This document shows positions 46,012 to 54,866 of a stretch of DNA of 64,000 nucleotides, one piece after another (position 1 is the stretch's first letter; each line of letters begins with the position of its first letter). Source of the stretch: Neoroseomonas terrae. GTDB lineage: Bacteria; Pseudomonadota; Alphaproteobacteria; Acetobacterales; Acetobacteraceae. Where the stretch lies: positions 1 through 64,000 of the forward strand of contig NZ_JAAEDI010000014.1 in NCBI RefSeq assembly GCF_018129025.1. The letters are read 5' to 3'. The notes below the pieces were generated by a model that did no database searches, was not told where the DNA came from, and saw only the letters and a list, made by a program, of their open reading frames with translations. The position numbers and the translations under genes are program-made.

Positions 46012-46181
46012 TCACGTGGCGAGGCTTAGGACGGACGCAACGCTCGCCCGCCTGCGCCAGGGGGCGAGCCGTTCCTTTGCCGGCCGCCGCGTGTGGCCGC
46101 GACCTCCTCCGGCAGCGCCGCGCCAGCATGCGCGGCCGGGGGCGTCCGTTCGGCACATCGCGCGCCGAGGTCCGGCGCAGC

Positions 46182-46799
46182 TCATGGCTCAACCTCGGGC
46201 AGGAACGCCTCCGCCGCCGCCAGGTCCGCCGGCGCATTGGCGTTGAAGAAGGGATCCACCGGTCGATCGGGCCATTCGGCTTCCGCGCAGCCATGGCCGC
46301 CTGCCCAGCGGGCGACCTTGCGCTCCCCGGCGGCAAGGGCGTCGGCGAGATCCGCGCGCAGCGCAACGGGCCATAGTCCGACAGGCGGGTGCGTCCGGTG
46401 CCCTGAGCGCGCACAGGCGATCGGCAACCCCGCAGCCTTCCGTGCCGCATGCAACCGCGCCACCAGGTCCAGCGGGATGAACGGCGAATCCCCGGGTACC
46501 GAGATCACCCAAGGGAGGTCGGGCCGGTGCTCCGCCGCCCAGTCGAGCGCGGCCAGGATACCGGCCAAGGGCCCCGGATGGTCCGGTAGCCCATCAGCGA
46601 CGACGGGCAGCCCATAGGACCCGAAGCGCGATGGATCGCCGTTCGCGTTCAGGATCACCACCGCGACCTGCGGCGCGAGCCGGCCAAGCGCATGGTCCAG
46701 CATCGGCCTGCCGCCGAGATGCCGCAACGGCTTGTCCCCGCCGCCCATCCGGCGCGCCAAGCCGCCCGCCAGCAGCACGCCCAGCGTGTCAGAGCGCAT
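46182..46799 (-). CDS. mobA: Molybdenum cofactor guanylyltransferase MobA
   Basis: A 205-residue nucleotidyltransferase. The ATG at 46799 starts MRSDTLGVLLAGGLARRMGGGDKPLRHLGG, containing the GTP-binding signature GGLARRMGGGDK. VISVPGDSPFIPLDLVARL and RTHPPVGLWPV are further family motifs. It converts molybdopterin to molybdopterin guanine dinucleotide for dimethyl-sulfoxide-reductase-type enzymes. It converges on the mobB-DUF3592 unit with 170 bp between, in which nothing is seen. Confidence 0.92.
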   Translation of the reverse strand: MRSDTLGVLLAGGLARRMGGGDKPLRHLGGRPMLDHALGRLAPQVAVVILNANGDPSRFGSYGLPVVADGLPDHPGPLAGILAALDWAAEHRPDLPWVISVPGDSPFIPLDLVARLHAARKAAGLPIACARSGHRTHPPVGLWPVALRADLADALAAGERKVARWAGGHGCAEAEWPDRPVDPFFNANAPADLAAAEAFLPEVEP

Positions 46800-46994
46800 G
46801 GAGGTCGTCATCCATGCGGAGGACATTGGATGATCCCGGGGAGAATTGCAGGGGCTTGGCCGCTGCACGCTGCCCGCCCGAGGCCGGAGGCCCCGCCAAC
46901 GCCAGCTGGCGCCGCGCGGCCGGGTGGGGAAGGGTGCCGAGGCCCGCCTTCGCGCGTGAAATGCGCGGTCGCGATCTCCCGCGCCAACAGATTG

Positions 46995-47100
46995 CGGTCC
47001 AGGTGCTCCAAGCACCTGGCGGGGTGGTTCGGAGGGGCAGGGCCCCTCCGATGGCGGCGGCTACAGGCGACAAGGTCATCAGGAGGGCCTTTGGAAACCG
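46995..47100. repeat. Dispersed paired-hairpin element, copy C
   Basis: Lies in the 315-bp gap between mobA and the C39-like peptidase gene. CCAGGTGCT-CCA-AGCACCTGG (46999-47019), then CGGGGTGGT, then TCGGAGGGGC-AGG-GCCCCTCCGA (47029-47051). A truncated GGCCTTTGGAAACC (47087-47099) is the reverse of the GGTTTCCAAAGGCC motif of copies B and E. The rest of the gap (46800-46994) shows no gene. Confidence 0.7.
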
Positions 47101-47114
47101 ACGCCCGGCGCGCG

Positions 47115-47717
47115 CTATCCTTCCAGCGCGATCCCCCGGCCGGCGTAGAAGCGATCGAACGCGCTGACCGGCAGCCGCACATCCTGTCGCGACGCCGGCG
47201 TATCGCCGGAGGGGTTATGGAAGCGCAGCGCGCCGTCGGCAGCGGCGAAGACCAGCACCAGGTGCCCGCCGCGCGATGGCGGCTCGATGCTTGGCTGGCG
47301 GATCGAAGGATGCACTGACGCGATGAACATCCCGCGGCCGCTCACCTGCGCCGAGATCGCCGCGGCCGGGACATCGATGCGGACCGTGGCGGGGATGCCG
47401 TAGGTCTGCTGCAACCAGGCGGCGGCCGGGGCGTAGATCAGGCCGCGAATGCCACCATCGCGCTGCAGCACATAGCCGCCGCGCGACGTCAGTTCTCGCG
47501 CCAGGTCGAAGGCGCGCGGCGGCACGATGCCGCGGGCGGCCAGCACCATGCGCAGGCAGGCGACGCCGCAGAGATGGTCGGCCCAGCGTTCGTAGTCGGC
47601 GGCGCCGGCCGCGCCCGAACGCGGCCAGAGCGGATCATCGGCTGCCCGCAACCCGCCTGCGAGGACCGCGCCGATCCGCTCCGCCGATTCCCATTGCCCG
47701 TAATACGGTGGGATCAC
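47115..47717 (-). CDS. C39-like (papain-fold) peptidase-family protein
   Basis: A 200-residue protein. The triad candidates are the cysteine in ADHLCGVACLRMVLAARG (about residue 50), the histidine in SRGGHLVLVFAA and the asparagine/aspartate in LRFHNPSGDT. This is the Peptidase_C39_2 layout of stand-alone cysteine peptidase-like proteins. No signal peptide or ABC transporter is attached, so it is not a bacteriocin exporter. It overlaps the creatininase-family gene by 4 bp. Confidence 0.75.
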   Translation of the reverse strand: MIPPYYGQWESAERIGAVLAGGLRAADDPLWPRSGAAGAADYERWADHLCGVACLRMVLAARGIVPPRAFDLARELTSRGGYVLQRDGGIRGLIYAPAAAWLQQTYGIPATVRIDVPAAAISAQVSGRGMFIASVHPSIRQPSIEPPSRGGHLVLVFAAADGALRFHNPSGDTPASRQDVRLPVSAFDRFYAGRGIALEG

Positions 47718-48511
47718 CGCTTCCCCTGGGCCCGGCCGCGCTGCCAGACATCGTCCGGCGGCGACCAGTTGGATGTCTCGCGAAGCTCCCTGGCGAGACC
47801 TTCGGCCATGGCCTCGAAGATCACCTTGCCTTTCTCGGGCGTTGCGGCGCGGGCATCGCCGCGCACGCCGGTGACGGGCGCGCGTTCGGAGAAGGACCAG
47901 AAGCGCGAGGACACCTGGCTGCCGGCATCGAAGTTCCCGGGGGAGACCGAGTTCGCGATCTCCTCCATCCGGACCTGCGATGGGTCGAGATGCATCCAGA
48001 TGCTGGTCTCGCCCTCGCAGGCGTGATGGATCGCCTTCTGCGCCGTCAGCGCAGCGGAGATCGCGGCCGGTGCGACCTTGGTGATCGTCGTCGTCAGCAC
48101 CGGGATGCCGAATTCATGCGCGAGCTCGCGCGCCGAAACCGCCAGCGGATCGATGTTGCCGCCATGAGAGTTGAACAGCATCACCTTGCTGAAGCCATCC
48201 GCGAGCAGAGACTTCACGATGCAGCGCAGGATGCCGGCGAAGGTCGCGTAGTCCACGCTGATCGTGCCGCCGAAGGGGAAATGGTGCTCCGACAGGCCGA
48301 GCCACATCGGGGGCAGGACCACCGCGGGCAGGTCCGTGCTGAGTTCCGCCGCGCGCACTGCCACCGAATGGCCGATGAAGCTGTCGGTCCAGACCGGCAG
48401 ATGCGGGCCGTGCTGCTCCAGGCTCGCCACCGGCACCACCACCACGGCGTTGCGGTCAGCGAGTGCGCGAAGCTGCGGCGCGGTCAGTCGTTCCCAGCGA
48501 ACCTCGGTCAT
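47714..48511 (-). CDS. Creatininase-family amidohydrolase
   Basis: A 265-residue enzyme. The ATG at 48511 follows GGAAGGGG and starts MTEVRWERLTAPQLRAL. Metal ligands are in VASLEQHGPHLPVWTDSFIG (Glu, His, Asp) and MLFNSHGGNIDPLAV; HHACEGETSIWMHL carries a further ligand. Members hydrolyse creatinine or cleave cyclic amides in cofactor pathways (for example MftE-type). With no mycofactocin genes nearby, a catabolic role is more likely. Confidence 0.87.
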   Translation of the reverse strand: MTEVRWERLTAPQLRALADRNAVVVVPVASLEQHGPHLPVWTDSFIGHSVAVRAAELSTDLPAVVLPPMWLGLSEHHFPFGGTISVDYATFAGILRCIVKSLLADGFSKVMLFNSHGGNIDPLAVSARELAHEFGIPVLTTTITKVAPAAISAALTAQKAIHHACEGETSIWMHLDPSQVRMEEIANSVSPGNFDAGSQVSSRFWSFSERAPVTGVRGDARAATPEKGKVIFEAMAEGLARELRETSNWSPPDDVWQRGRAQGKR

Positions 48512-48512
48512 G

Positions 48513-49082
48513 TCAGCCCCTTCCCATGGCGTAGAATTCGTCATTGGGCCGCAGATTGGTGACGTTGGCCAGACGGTTCGACATGCCGAAGAAGGCGGCA
48601 ATGGCGGCGATGTCCCAGATCGCCTCGTCGTCGAAGCCGGACTGACGCAGGGCGTCGTGGTCGGCGTCGTTCACCTCGTTGGCGCGCTGCGTCACCTTCA
48701 TCGCGAATTCCAGCATCGCCTTCTGCTTGTCGGTGATGTCGGCCTTGCGCCAGTTGGCGGTGATCTGGTCGGCGATCAGCGGGTTCTTCGCGCGGATGCG
48801 CAGGATCGCGCCATGCGCGACGACGCAGTACTGGCACTGGTTCAGCGAGGAGACGGCGACGACGATCATCTCGCGCTCCGCCTTGGTCAGACCCTCCGAC
48901 TTGTCCATCAGCGTGTCGTGATAGGCCATGAAGGCGCGGAATTCCTCCGGCCGATGCGCGAGCATCAGGAAGACGTTGGGGACGAAGCCCGACTTCTCCT
49001 GCACGGTCAGGATGCGGGTGCGGATATCCTCGGGCAGCGTGGCGATGTCGGGGATCGGGGTGCGAGCGATGGGCTTGTTCAT
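48513..49082 (-). CDS. AhpD-like peroxidase-related protein
   Basis: A 189-residue carboxymuconolactone-decarboxylase-fold protein. LNQCQYCVVAHG (C-x2-C-x3-H) is the redox centre of AhpD-type alkylhydroperoxidases; GFVPNVFLMLAHRP and FDDEAIWDIAAIAAFFGMSNRLAN are typical of the 'peroxidase-related' subgroup. The ATG at 49082 is used. Its stop lies one base before the creatininase-family start, so the three minus-strand genes form one operon. Confidence 0.87.
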   Translation of the reverse strand: MNKPIARTPIPDIATLPEDIRTRILTVQEKSGFVPNVFLMLAHRPEEFRAFMAYHDTLMDKSEGLTKAEREMIVVAVSSLNQCQYCVVAHGAILRIRAKNPLIADQITANWRKADITDKQKAMLEFAMKVTQRANEVNDADHDALRQSGFDDEAIWDIAAIAAFFGMSNRLANVTNLRPNDEFYAMGRG

Positions 49083-49405
49083 CGGTTCCGTCCTGGCGTT
49101 CCTGCCGAGGGGTGTCGCGCCGTGAGGCGGCGGTGGCAAGGGGCGCGGTCGGCGCGGTGGGCGATCCGGGGAGGGAATGTGGGCCGTGGACCTTCTGCTG
49201 ATCGCCGTCCGGCTCGCGGTTCCCGCGCGATGGTGTAGGTCATCGTTCCATGGCGATCGTCAGCGCCGCGCAACCGGCCGGTCGCGGTCCAGCGGGGCCG
49301 CGGCGCGCTGATAACGGCCCCGTCGGGCGGCATTGCGCCGCCGTCCACCGGTCACGATAGTTCCCTCGCACCAGGCCTTGCCGGGCCATGAGCGGAGGGT
49401 TTCGG
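49083..49405. other. Divergent intergenic region, no gene seen
   Basis: About 320 bp between the minus-strand AhpD-like gene and the plus-strand periplasmic gene. It must hold promoters for both directions. No hairpin, palindrome or convincing ORF was recognised. Confidence 0.4.
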
Positions 49406-50350
49406 ATGGCATCGAGGCATGGAATGCTGGCCCGGGCGGCGCTCGTCGCCCTGCCGCTGCTGCTGGCCGGCGCGGCGGCACGGGCGGATGCGGTTGACGA
49501 TCTCAACGCCGACTTCCATCAGACCTACGAGGCCGCGCGCACGCACCTTTTCGCCGCGCAGCGCGCCGCCGTCCCGCTGCTGGTGAACCGCTTCGACCAG
49601 ATCGCACTGTATCGTCCGGGCATCGACCAGCCTGAGATCTTCAACGTCGACCAGACTGCGTTCAACCGCGTGCGCTCCGTCGCGCACAGCGCTGCGGCCC
49701 TCTATCTGCGACTGGTCCCCTTCGGCTTGGGGCAGCTGGACGCGGCGCGGCTTGACTGGCTCGCGGGGTTCGAACGCCGGCTGACCGCGGCAGAGACCGA
49801 AACCGCCGCCAAGGCAGGACTGTCGGCCGAACAGCGCGCCGCCGAGCTGGGCCTGCTCGCGGAAGTGCGGCGCTTCACGCAGCGCATCCGCCAGCGCGGC
49901 GAGATCGATCAGCCGCTGCTCGACGAATACCGCGACGCGGTGCGGCCGGGGATTGCTCGGTGCTTCCACATCGCGGCCGCGGCGCAGCTGGATCAGTTCC
50001 GCGCGCAGCTCGACCGCTGGCGCGCGGCTTATCCGACGCTGGCCTGGGACCGCGCCCTGGGCCTCGTGATGGCCACGCACCAGCCGCGGCGCCTGTATCT
50101 GCAACGCCAATTATTCGACTGGCTGCTGCGCGACGATCCGGAACGCGAGGATCGCGTGGTCGTCGCCGAGACGCTGACCGGCACCCCGCCACTGGAGCAG
50201 GGCGTGTCACCCGAAGCAATGCGGCTGCTCTCCGCCGTGATGCTGGACAAGGTGCTGGCCGAGGGCGTCCTCGGCGATCCGCTGGCGTTGCAGAGCGATG
50301 CGCTGGGGCCGGCGGCGCAGGAGATCATTCGAAGCTGGCCGCCGCCGTGA
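49406..50350 (+). CDS. Periplasmic hypothetical protein
   Basis: A 314-residue protein with a signal peptide at residues 1-28 (MLARAALVALPLLLAGAAARA). GGAGG at 49394-49398 fits the ATG at 49406 better than the ATG at 49388. The mature part is mainly helical (ERRLTAAETETAAKAGLSAEQRAAEL, LLAEVRRFTQRIRQRGEI) and ends SDALGPAAQEIIRSWPPP. No family is recognised. It stands alone, with repeat copy D after it. Confidence 0.7.
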   Translation: MASRHGMLARAALVALPLLLAGAAARADAVDDLNADFHQTYEAARTHLFAAQRAAVPLLVNRFDQIALYRPGIDQPEIFNVDQTAFNRVRSVAHSAAALYLRLVPFGLGQLDAARLDWLAGFERRLTAAETETAAKAGLSAEQRAAELGLLAEVRRFTQRIRQRGEIDQPLLDEYRDAVRPGIARCFHIAAAAQLDQFRAQLDRWRAAYPTLAWDRALGLVMATHQPRRLYLQRQLFDWLLRDDPEREDRVVVAETLTGTPPLEQGVSPEAMRLLSAVMLDKVLAEGVLGDPLALQSDALGPAAQEIIRSWPPP

Positions 50351-50477
50351 CGCGCGGCGCTCCCTTGCCTGGCCAGGTAACGGCTCTCCGCGACAGTCGC
50401 CCTGTAGCCAGGGAGTTGGGGTCCAGGCATGTCGACGCAGTGAGGTTTGGCGAGGGGCGCGGCCATTTGCGCGACGG

Positions 50478-50720
50478 TGGATCGGAGAGGGGCTCTGCCC
50501 CTCTCCGAGCCTCACCCCGCCAGGCCATGGATGGCCTGGACCGCCATCATTTGGCGCCGGGCGCGAAGGTCATTCCCCCGATCTAAAACCCCTTCGGTGC
50601 GCAGAGCCGTATGACGACAATGGTCCGACCCTGCGCGCGCAGCACCAGGTTGAGGTTTGCAAAGGCCCTTCGGCCTTTGCCGGGGCAGGGTTCGGGAAGG
50701 GGCGGCGCCCCTTCCTGATC
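50478..50720. repeat. Dispersed paired-hairpin element, copy D (compound)
   Basis: Fills most of the 442-bp gap before ftsY. Reverse module: TCGGAGAGGGGC-TCT-GCCCCTCTCCGA (50482-50508), then CTCACCCCG, then CCAGGCCAT-GG-ATGGCCTGG (50520-50539). Forward module: GCACCAGGTTGAGGTTT, then GCAAAGGCC-CTTC-GGCCTTTGC (50659-50680), then GGAAGGGGC-GGC-GCCCCTTCC (50695-50715). Every stem is perfect although several arm bases differ from the other copies, which means paired changes. No gene is seen in this gap. Confidence 0.75.
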
Positions 50721-50792
50721 CGTCCGCTGCGGCAACCCTGACGTCAACGCGCCAGCGCCGCCTCTCCAATTCCCGTCGGCCGCGGGCGATCG

Positions 50793-52028
50793 TCAGTCCA
50801 GCCCGAGCAACCCGCGCGAGAATTCCCGTGCCGAGAACGGCCGCAGATCCTCCGCCTTCTCGCCGACGCCGACGACATGCACGGGCAGTCCGAATTCCTG
50901 TGCCAGTGCGACGACCACGCCGCCCTTCGCGGACCCGTCGAGCTTTGTTACCGCCAGCCCGGTGACGTCGACCATCTCCTTGAACACCTTCACCTGCTGC
51001 ACGGCGTTCTGGCCGGTGGTGGCGTCCAGCACGAGCAGAACGGAATGGGGTGCGCCAGGATCGACGCGGCGGATGATGCGGATGACCTTCCGCAGCTCCT
51101 CCATCAGCGCCGACTTGTTGTGCAGCCGGCCGGCGGTGTCGACAAGCAGCACGTCCAGCGCTTCCGACCGTGCAGCAGTCAAAGCATCGAAGGCGAGGCC
51201 GGCCGCATCGGCGCCCGCCTTGGCAGGCGGGAAGAAGCGGGCGCCGGTGCGGTCGGCCCAGACCTGAAGCTGCTCGACGGCGGCGGCACGGAAGGTGTCG
51301 CCGGCGACGAAGCCGGTCCGCAGCCCCTGGTCGCGATACTGCTTGCCGAGCTTCGCGATCGTCGTCGTCTTGCCGGTGCCGTTCACGCCGACGACCAGCA
51401 CGACATGCGGGGCGCGGGAAGTATCGAGCACCAGCGGCTTTGCGACGGGGGCGAGGATCTCGCCGATCTCCTCGGCGAGGGTCGCCTTCACTTCCTCGTC
51501 GGTGACTTCCTTGCCGAAGCGAGTCTTGCGGAAGCCCTCGACGATGCGTTGCGACGCCGAGACGCCGAGATCGGCGGCGATCAGCGTCTCCTCCAGTTCC
51601 TCCAGCGCTGCGTCATCCAGCTTCCGCTTCGTGAAGACGGCGGTGACGCTGTCAGTCAGCTTGGCGGTGGAGCGAGCGAGACCCGCCTTCAGACGTGAGA
51701 ACCAGCCCTGGCGGGCTGGTTCCTCGGCGGTCGGTGGGGGGGCTTCCATGGGGGGAAGCTGCGATGGTGGCGGCAACTCCACGGGTGGGGCGTCCGCCGG
51801 TGGTTCCCGCATGGGCGGCGGGGTTTCCCGGGGTCGTTCCGGCGTCGGGTCCTCGACCGGCGGCGGCGGCTCGGCGGGCGGTTCCGGCGGGCGCGGCGGC
51901 GTCTCAGGCGGGGGCGAGGGCGGCGGCTGAGGCGGCCGGATGGGCTCGCTCGGCGTGGGATCGGGCGGCTGGCCGGGCTGGGCCGGGTCACTGCCGCGCA
52001 TACGGTTCCAAAGGTCGCGCAGCGCCAT
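50793..52028 (-). CDS. ftsY: Signal recognition particle receptor FtsY
   Basis: A 411-residue SRP receptor. Residues about 15-108 form a Pro/Glu-rich, low-complexity region (many PP and PEPP units), an unusual form of the A domain. Then come the N domain (WFSRLKAGLARSTAKLTDSV) and the G domain with VVGVNGTGKTTTIAKLG, GDTFRAAAVEQLQVW, LLVDTAGRLHNKSALMEELRK and VTKLDGSAKGG. It docks SRP-ribosome complexes at the membrane. It is last in a dapF-mtaB-ftsY operon, overlapping mtaB by one base. Confidence 0.95.
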   Translation of the reverse strand: MALRDLWNRMRGSDPAQPGQPPDPTPSEPIRPPQPPPSPPPETPPRPPEPPAEPPPPVEDPTPERPRETPPPMREPPADAPPVELPPPSQLPPMEAPPPTAEEPARQGWFSRLKAGLARSTAKLTDSVTAVFTKRKLDDAALEELEETLIAADLGVSASQRIVEGFRKTRFGKEVTDEEVKATLAEEIGEILAPVAKPLVLDTSRAPHVVLVVGVNGTGKTTTIAKLGKQYRDQGLRTGFVAGDTFRAAAVEQLQVWADRTGARFFPPAKAGADAAGLAFDALTAARSEALDVLLVDTAGRLHNKSALMEELRKVIRIIRRVDPGAPHSVLLVLDATTGQNAVQQVKVFKEMVDVTGLAVTKLDGSAKGGVVVALAQEFGLPVHVVGVGEKAEDLRPFSAREFSRGLLGLD

Positions 52029-53296
52029 CAGGCGGCCTCCGCCAGCAGCGTGTCGTGGGCGGCCGCCGTCACCCGCAACCGGCGGATCTCGCCGGGTCGC
52101 ACGACACCCCGCGCCAGGCGCAACGGGGCGAATTGCTGGGTATGGCCGCGGTCTTCGTGTTCGAAGAGCACGTCTTCCTCCTGTCCGATGCGCGCGGTGA
52201 ACAGCCGCGCCGCTGCCTTGGCCCCGGCCTCGCGCAGGCGGGCCGCGCGTTCGCGGCGAACCGGCACGGGCAGCTGCGGCATCCGCGCCGCAGGCGTGTC
52301 GGGACGTTCGGAATAGGGGAACACATGCAGGAAGGAGAGGTTGCAGGCCTCGACCAGCGAGAGCGTGTCGGCGAAGTGGGCTTCCGTCTCGGTGGGGAAG
52401 CCGGCGATGAGGTCGGCGCCGAACACCATGTCCGACCGCAGCCGACGCGCGCGGTCGGCCAGCGCGATGGCATCCGCCCGCAGGTGCCGCCGCTTCATCC
52501 GCTTCAGGATCAGGTCGGAACCGTGTTGCAGCGACAGATGCAGATGCGGCATCAGCCGCGGTTCCTCGGCGATCAGCCGCCAGAGATCGTCATCGACCTC
52601 CACCGGATCGAGCGAGGACAGCCGCAGCCGCGGCAACTCGGGCACCAGCGCCAGCAGCCGCCGCACCATCTGCCCGAGCGTCGGCCGTCCCGGGAGGTCG
52701 GGACCGTAGGAGGTGATGTCGACGCCCGTCAGCACGATCTCGCGATAGCCGGCGGCGACCAGGGCGCGCACCTGCTCGACGATCGCGCCCATCGGCACGG
52801 ACCGGGACGGGCCGCGGCCGAAGGGAATGACGCAGAAGGTGCAGCGATGATCGCAGCCCTGCTGGACCTGCACGAAGGCGCGGGCGCGGCCAGCGAATTC
52901 GGTGACGAGATGCGCGGCCGTCTCGGTCGCGGCCATGATGTCCGTGACCGGGGCAGGGGGCGCGTCGAGCGCCGCCCAGGTCTCGGGCTTCAGCTTGTCG
53001 GCATTGCCGATGACGCGCTCGACGCCGGGGATCGTGCCCCACTTCTCCGGCGCGATCTGCGCGGCGCAGCCGGTGACGATGATGCGCGCGCCGGGATTGT
53101 CGCGATGGGCACGGCGGATCGCCTGGCGGGCCTGGCGTTCGGCCTCGGCGGTGACGGCGCAGGTGTTCACGACAATGGCGCCCGCGTGCCCGGCCTTTGT
53201 GGCCAGATCCCGCATCGCCTCGGATTCGTAGGTGTTCAGCCGGCAGCCGAAGGTCAGCACGCTGACCGGCGCCGCATCCTCCGGCGCCGCCGTCAT
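52028..53296 (-). CDS. mtaB: tRNA t6A37 methylthiotransferase MtaB
   Basis: A 422-residue radical SAM methylthiotransferase. The ATG at 53296 overlaps the dapF stop by 4 bp. The N-terminal UPF0004 domain has FGCRLNTYESEAM, VVNTCAVTAEAERQARQAIRR and GCAAQIAPE, the three auxiliary-cluster cysteines; the radical SAM motif is QGCDHRCTFCVIPFGRGPSRS. A C-terminal TRAM-like part ends the protein. It converts t6A37 to ms2t6A37 in tRNAs reading ANN codons. Confidence 0.93.
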   Translation of the reverse strand: MTAAPEDAAPVSVLTFGCRLNTYESEAMRDLATKAGHAGAIVVNTCAVTAEAERQARQAIRRAHRDNPGARIIVTGCAAQIAPEKWGTIPGVERVIGNADKLKPETWAALDAPPAPVTDIMAATETAAHLVTEFAGRARAFVQVQQGCDHRCTFCVIPFGRGPSRSVPMGAIVEQVRALVAAGYREIVLTGVDITSYGPDLPGRPTLGQMVRRLLALVPELPRLRLSSLDPVEVDDDLWRLIAEEPRLMPHLHLSLQHGSDLILKRMKRRHLRADAIALADRARRLRSDMVFGADLIAGFPTETEAHFADTLSLVEACNLSFLHVFPYSERPDTPAARMPQLPVPVRRERAARLREAGAKAAARLFTARIGQEEDVLFEHEDRGHTQQFAPLRLARGVVRPGEIRRLRVTAAAHDTLLAEAA

Positions 53297-54123
53297 GCCG
53301 CCAGCGCCTCGAGGTCCAGCGTGCCGGTGAAGCTGGTGGCAACGGGGCCGGTCATCAGCACATGGCCGTCGCTCTCGCGCCATTCCATGATCAGGTCGCC
53401 GCCGGGCATCGTGACCGTCGCGCGGCGCTGCGTCAGGCCGCGGCGCACGGCGTTCACGATCGCAGCGCAGGCACCGGACCCACAGGCGAGGGTCAGCCCG
53501 GCGCCCCGTTCCCAGATGACCAATCGCATCCGGTCCGGTGCCGTGACCTGCGCGAAGCCGATATTGGCGCGTTGCGGGAAGATCGGGTCGTGTTCGAGGC
53601 GCGGGCCGATCTCGGTGACCGGCACGGCGTCCAGGTCATCGACGAAGAACGTCGCGTGCGGATTGCCCATGGAGCAGGCCGCCGGGTCGCTGACCGGGCC
53701 GAGGGCGAGCGGCAGGTGCAGCGTGTCGACCTCCCGCGCCAGCGGCACGTCCTGCCAGCCGAGACGCGCCGGGCCCATATCCGCGCGCCACAGCCCGCCG
53801 GGTAGCCGTTCCACCGGCAACTCGCCGGCGATGGTGCGCACAACCACGCGGTCGGCGCCGCGTTCCTCCGCCACCAGGGCGGCGATGCAGCGCGTCGCAT
53901 TGCCGCAGGCGCCGGCCTCGGACCCGTCCGGATTCAGGATGCGCATGAAGACATCCGCGCCGGGGGCGGGCGGCTCCATGACGATGAACTGGTCGCAGCC
54001 GATTCCGAAATGACGGTCCGCGACAGCAGCAGCGCGCGCGGGCGTTACCGGCAGCGTGGCGGCGCGCCCGTCCAGCACGACGAAGTCGTTGCCGAGGCCG
54101 TGCATCTTGCGGAAGGGAACCAT
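53293..54123 (-). CDS. dapF: Diaminopimelate epimerase
   Basis: A 276-residue enzyme. The ATG at 54123 starts MVPFRKMHGLGNDFVVLDGR. The two catalytic cysteines are in EAGACGNATRC and TLACGSGACAA. It turns LL- into meso-diaminopimelate for lysine and peptidoglycan. First gene of the operon with mtaB and ftsY, a gene order seen in other alphaproteobacteria. Confidence 0.95.
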   Translation of the reverse strand: MVPFRKMHGLGNDFVVLDGRAATLPVTPARAAAVADRHFGIGCDQFIVMEPPAPGADVFMRILNPDGSEAGACGNATRCIAALVAEERGADRVVVRTIAGELPVERLPGGLWRADMGPARLGWQDVPLAREVDTLHLPLALGPVSDPAACSMGNPHATFFVDDLDAVPVTEIGPRLEHDPIFPQRANIGFAQVTAPDRMRLVIWERGAGLTLACGSGACAAIVNAVRRGLTQRRATVTMPGGDLIMEWRESDGHVLMTGPVATSFTGTLDLEALAA

Positions 54124-54263
54124 AACGTGAGCGCATATAGAGTGCCGCGCGGTTCCCCGGAACCCACGTCTCGCGCAGGGCTGCCCGTTCGCGGCGGTGC
54201 AGTGCCCGCATGCTGCCATGGTTGGCGGGTTTATGGCCTCCAAGCCCCCATGGAGACCGAGCG

Positions 54264-54857
54264 ATGCGATCCATCCCCTCGGGCCTGCTGGCCCTTCTTC
54301 TGACATCCGGCGCGGCGCTGGCCCAACCCGCCACCGCGCCCAATACCGCCGCTGCCGCGGCCCTTCAGCGCGCGCAGGCCTTCATCGCATCCAGCGGCTG
54401 CCCGAGCGCCACGGCGCGGCCCGCTGCCCCGCCCGCCCGCTTCACCGACCCGACGGTGCGGGAGGCGACCTACCATCGCATCCTCATCGAAGGTTGCGGG
54501 CGCCGGATGCAGCGGAACTATCTGGCCGTGGTGATGCCGGACGGCGCTTCCCGCATGGTCGAGACCTTGCCCGGCACGACGGTGACGGACCCTGTACTGC
54601 AACGGGACGCGATGCAGGCAGCCACGGCCGCGGCCCGCGTGGCGGCGCCCAACTGCCAGCAGATCAGACCGCAAGCGGCCGATTTCGACGGGCAGGACAG
54701 TGAGTCAACCGCGACCCGCCGCACCCGCGCCTGGACCGAGAACTGGGTGTTCGAGGCGTGTGGCCAGATGCTCGCCGTGCCGATGCGGTTCACGCCGAGC
54801 CCGAGGGGCGGCACGGATTTCAGCGCGAGTTCCTCCGCGGTGCGGCGGTTGAACTGA
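54264..54857 (+). CDS. Secreted hypothetical protein
   Basis: A 197-residue protein with a signal peptide (MRSIPSGLLALLLTSGAALAQ, cut after about residue 20). GGAG lies 7 bp before the ATG at 54264. The mature part contains four cysteines (SGCPS, EGCGR, NCQQI, EACGQ) that could make two disulfides. It converges with cheZ, only 9 bp apart. No family recognised. Confidence 0.65.
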   Translation: MRSIPSGLLALLLTSGAALAQPATAPNTAAAAALQRAQAFIASSGCPSATARPAAPPARFTDPTVREATYHRILIEGCGRRMQRNYLAVVMPDGASRMVETLPGTTVTDPVLQRDAMQAATAAARVAAPNCQQIRPQAADFDGQDSESTATRRTRAWTENWVFEACGQMLAVPMRFTPSPRGGTDFSASSSAVRRLN

Positions 54858-54866
54858 CGCGGCGGG

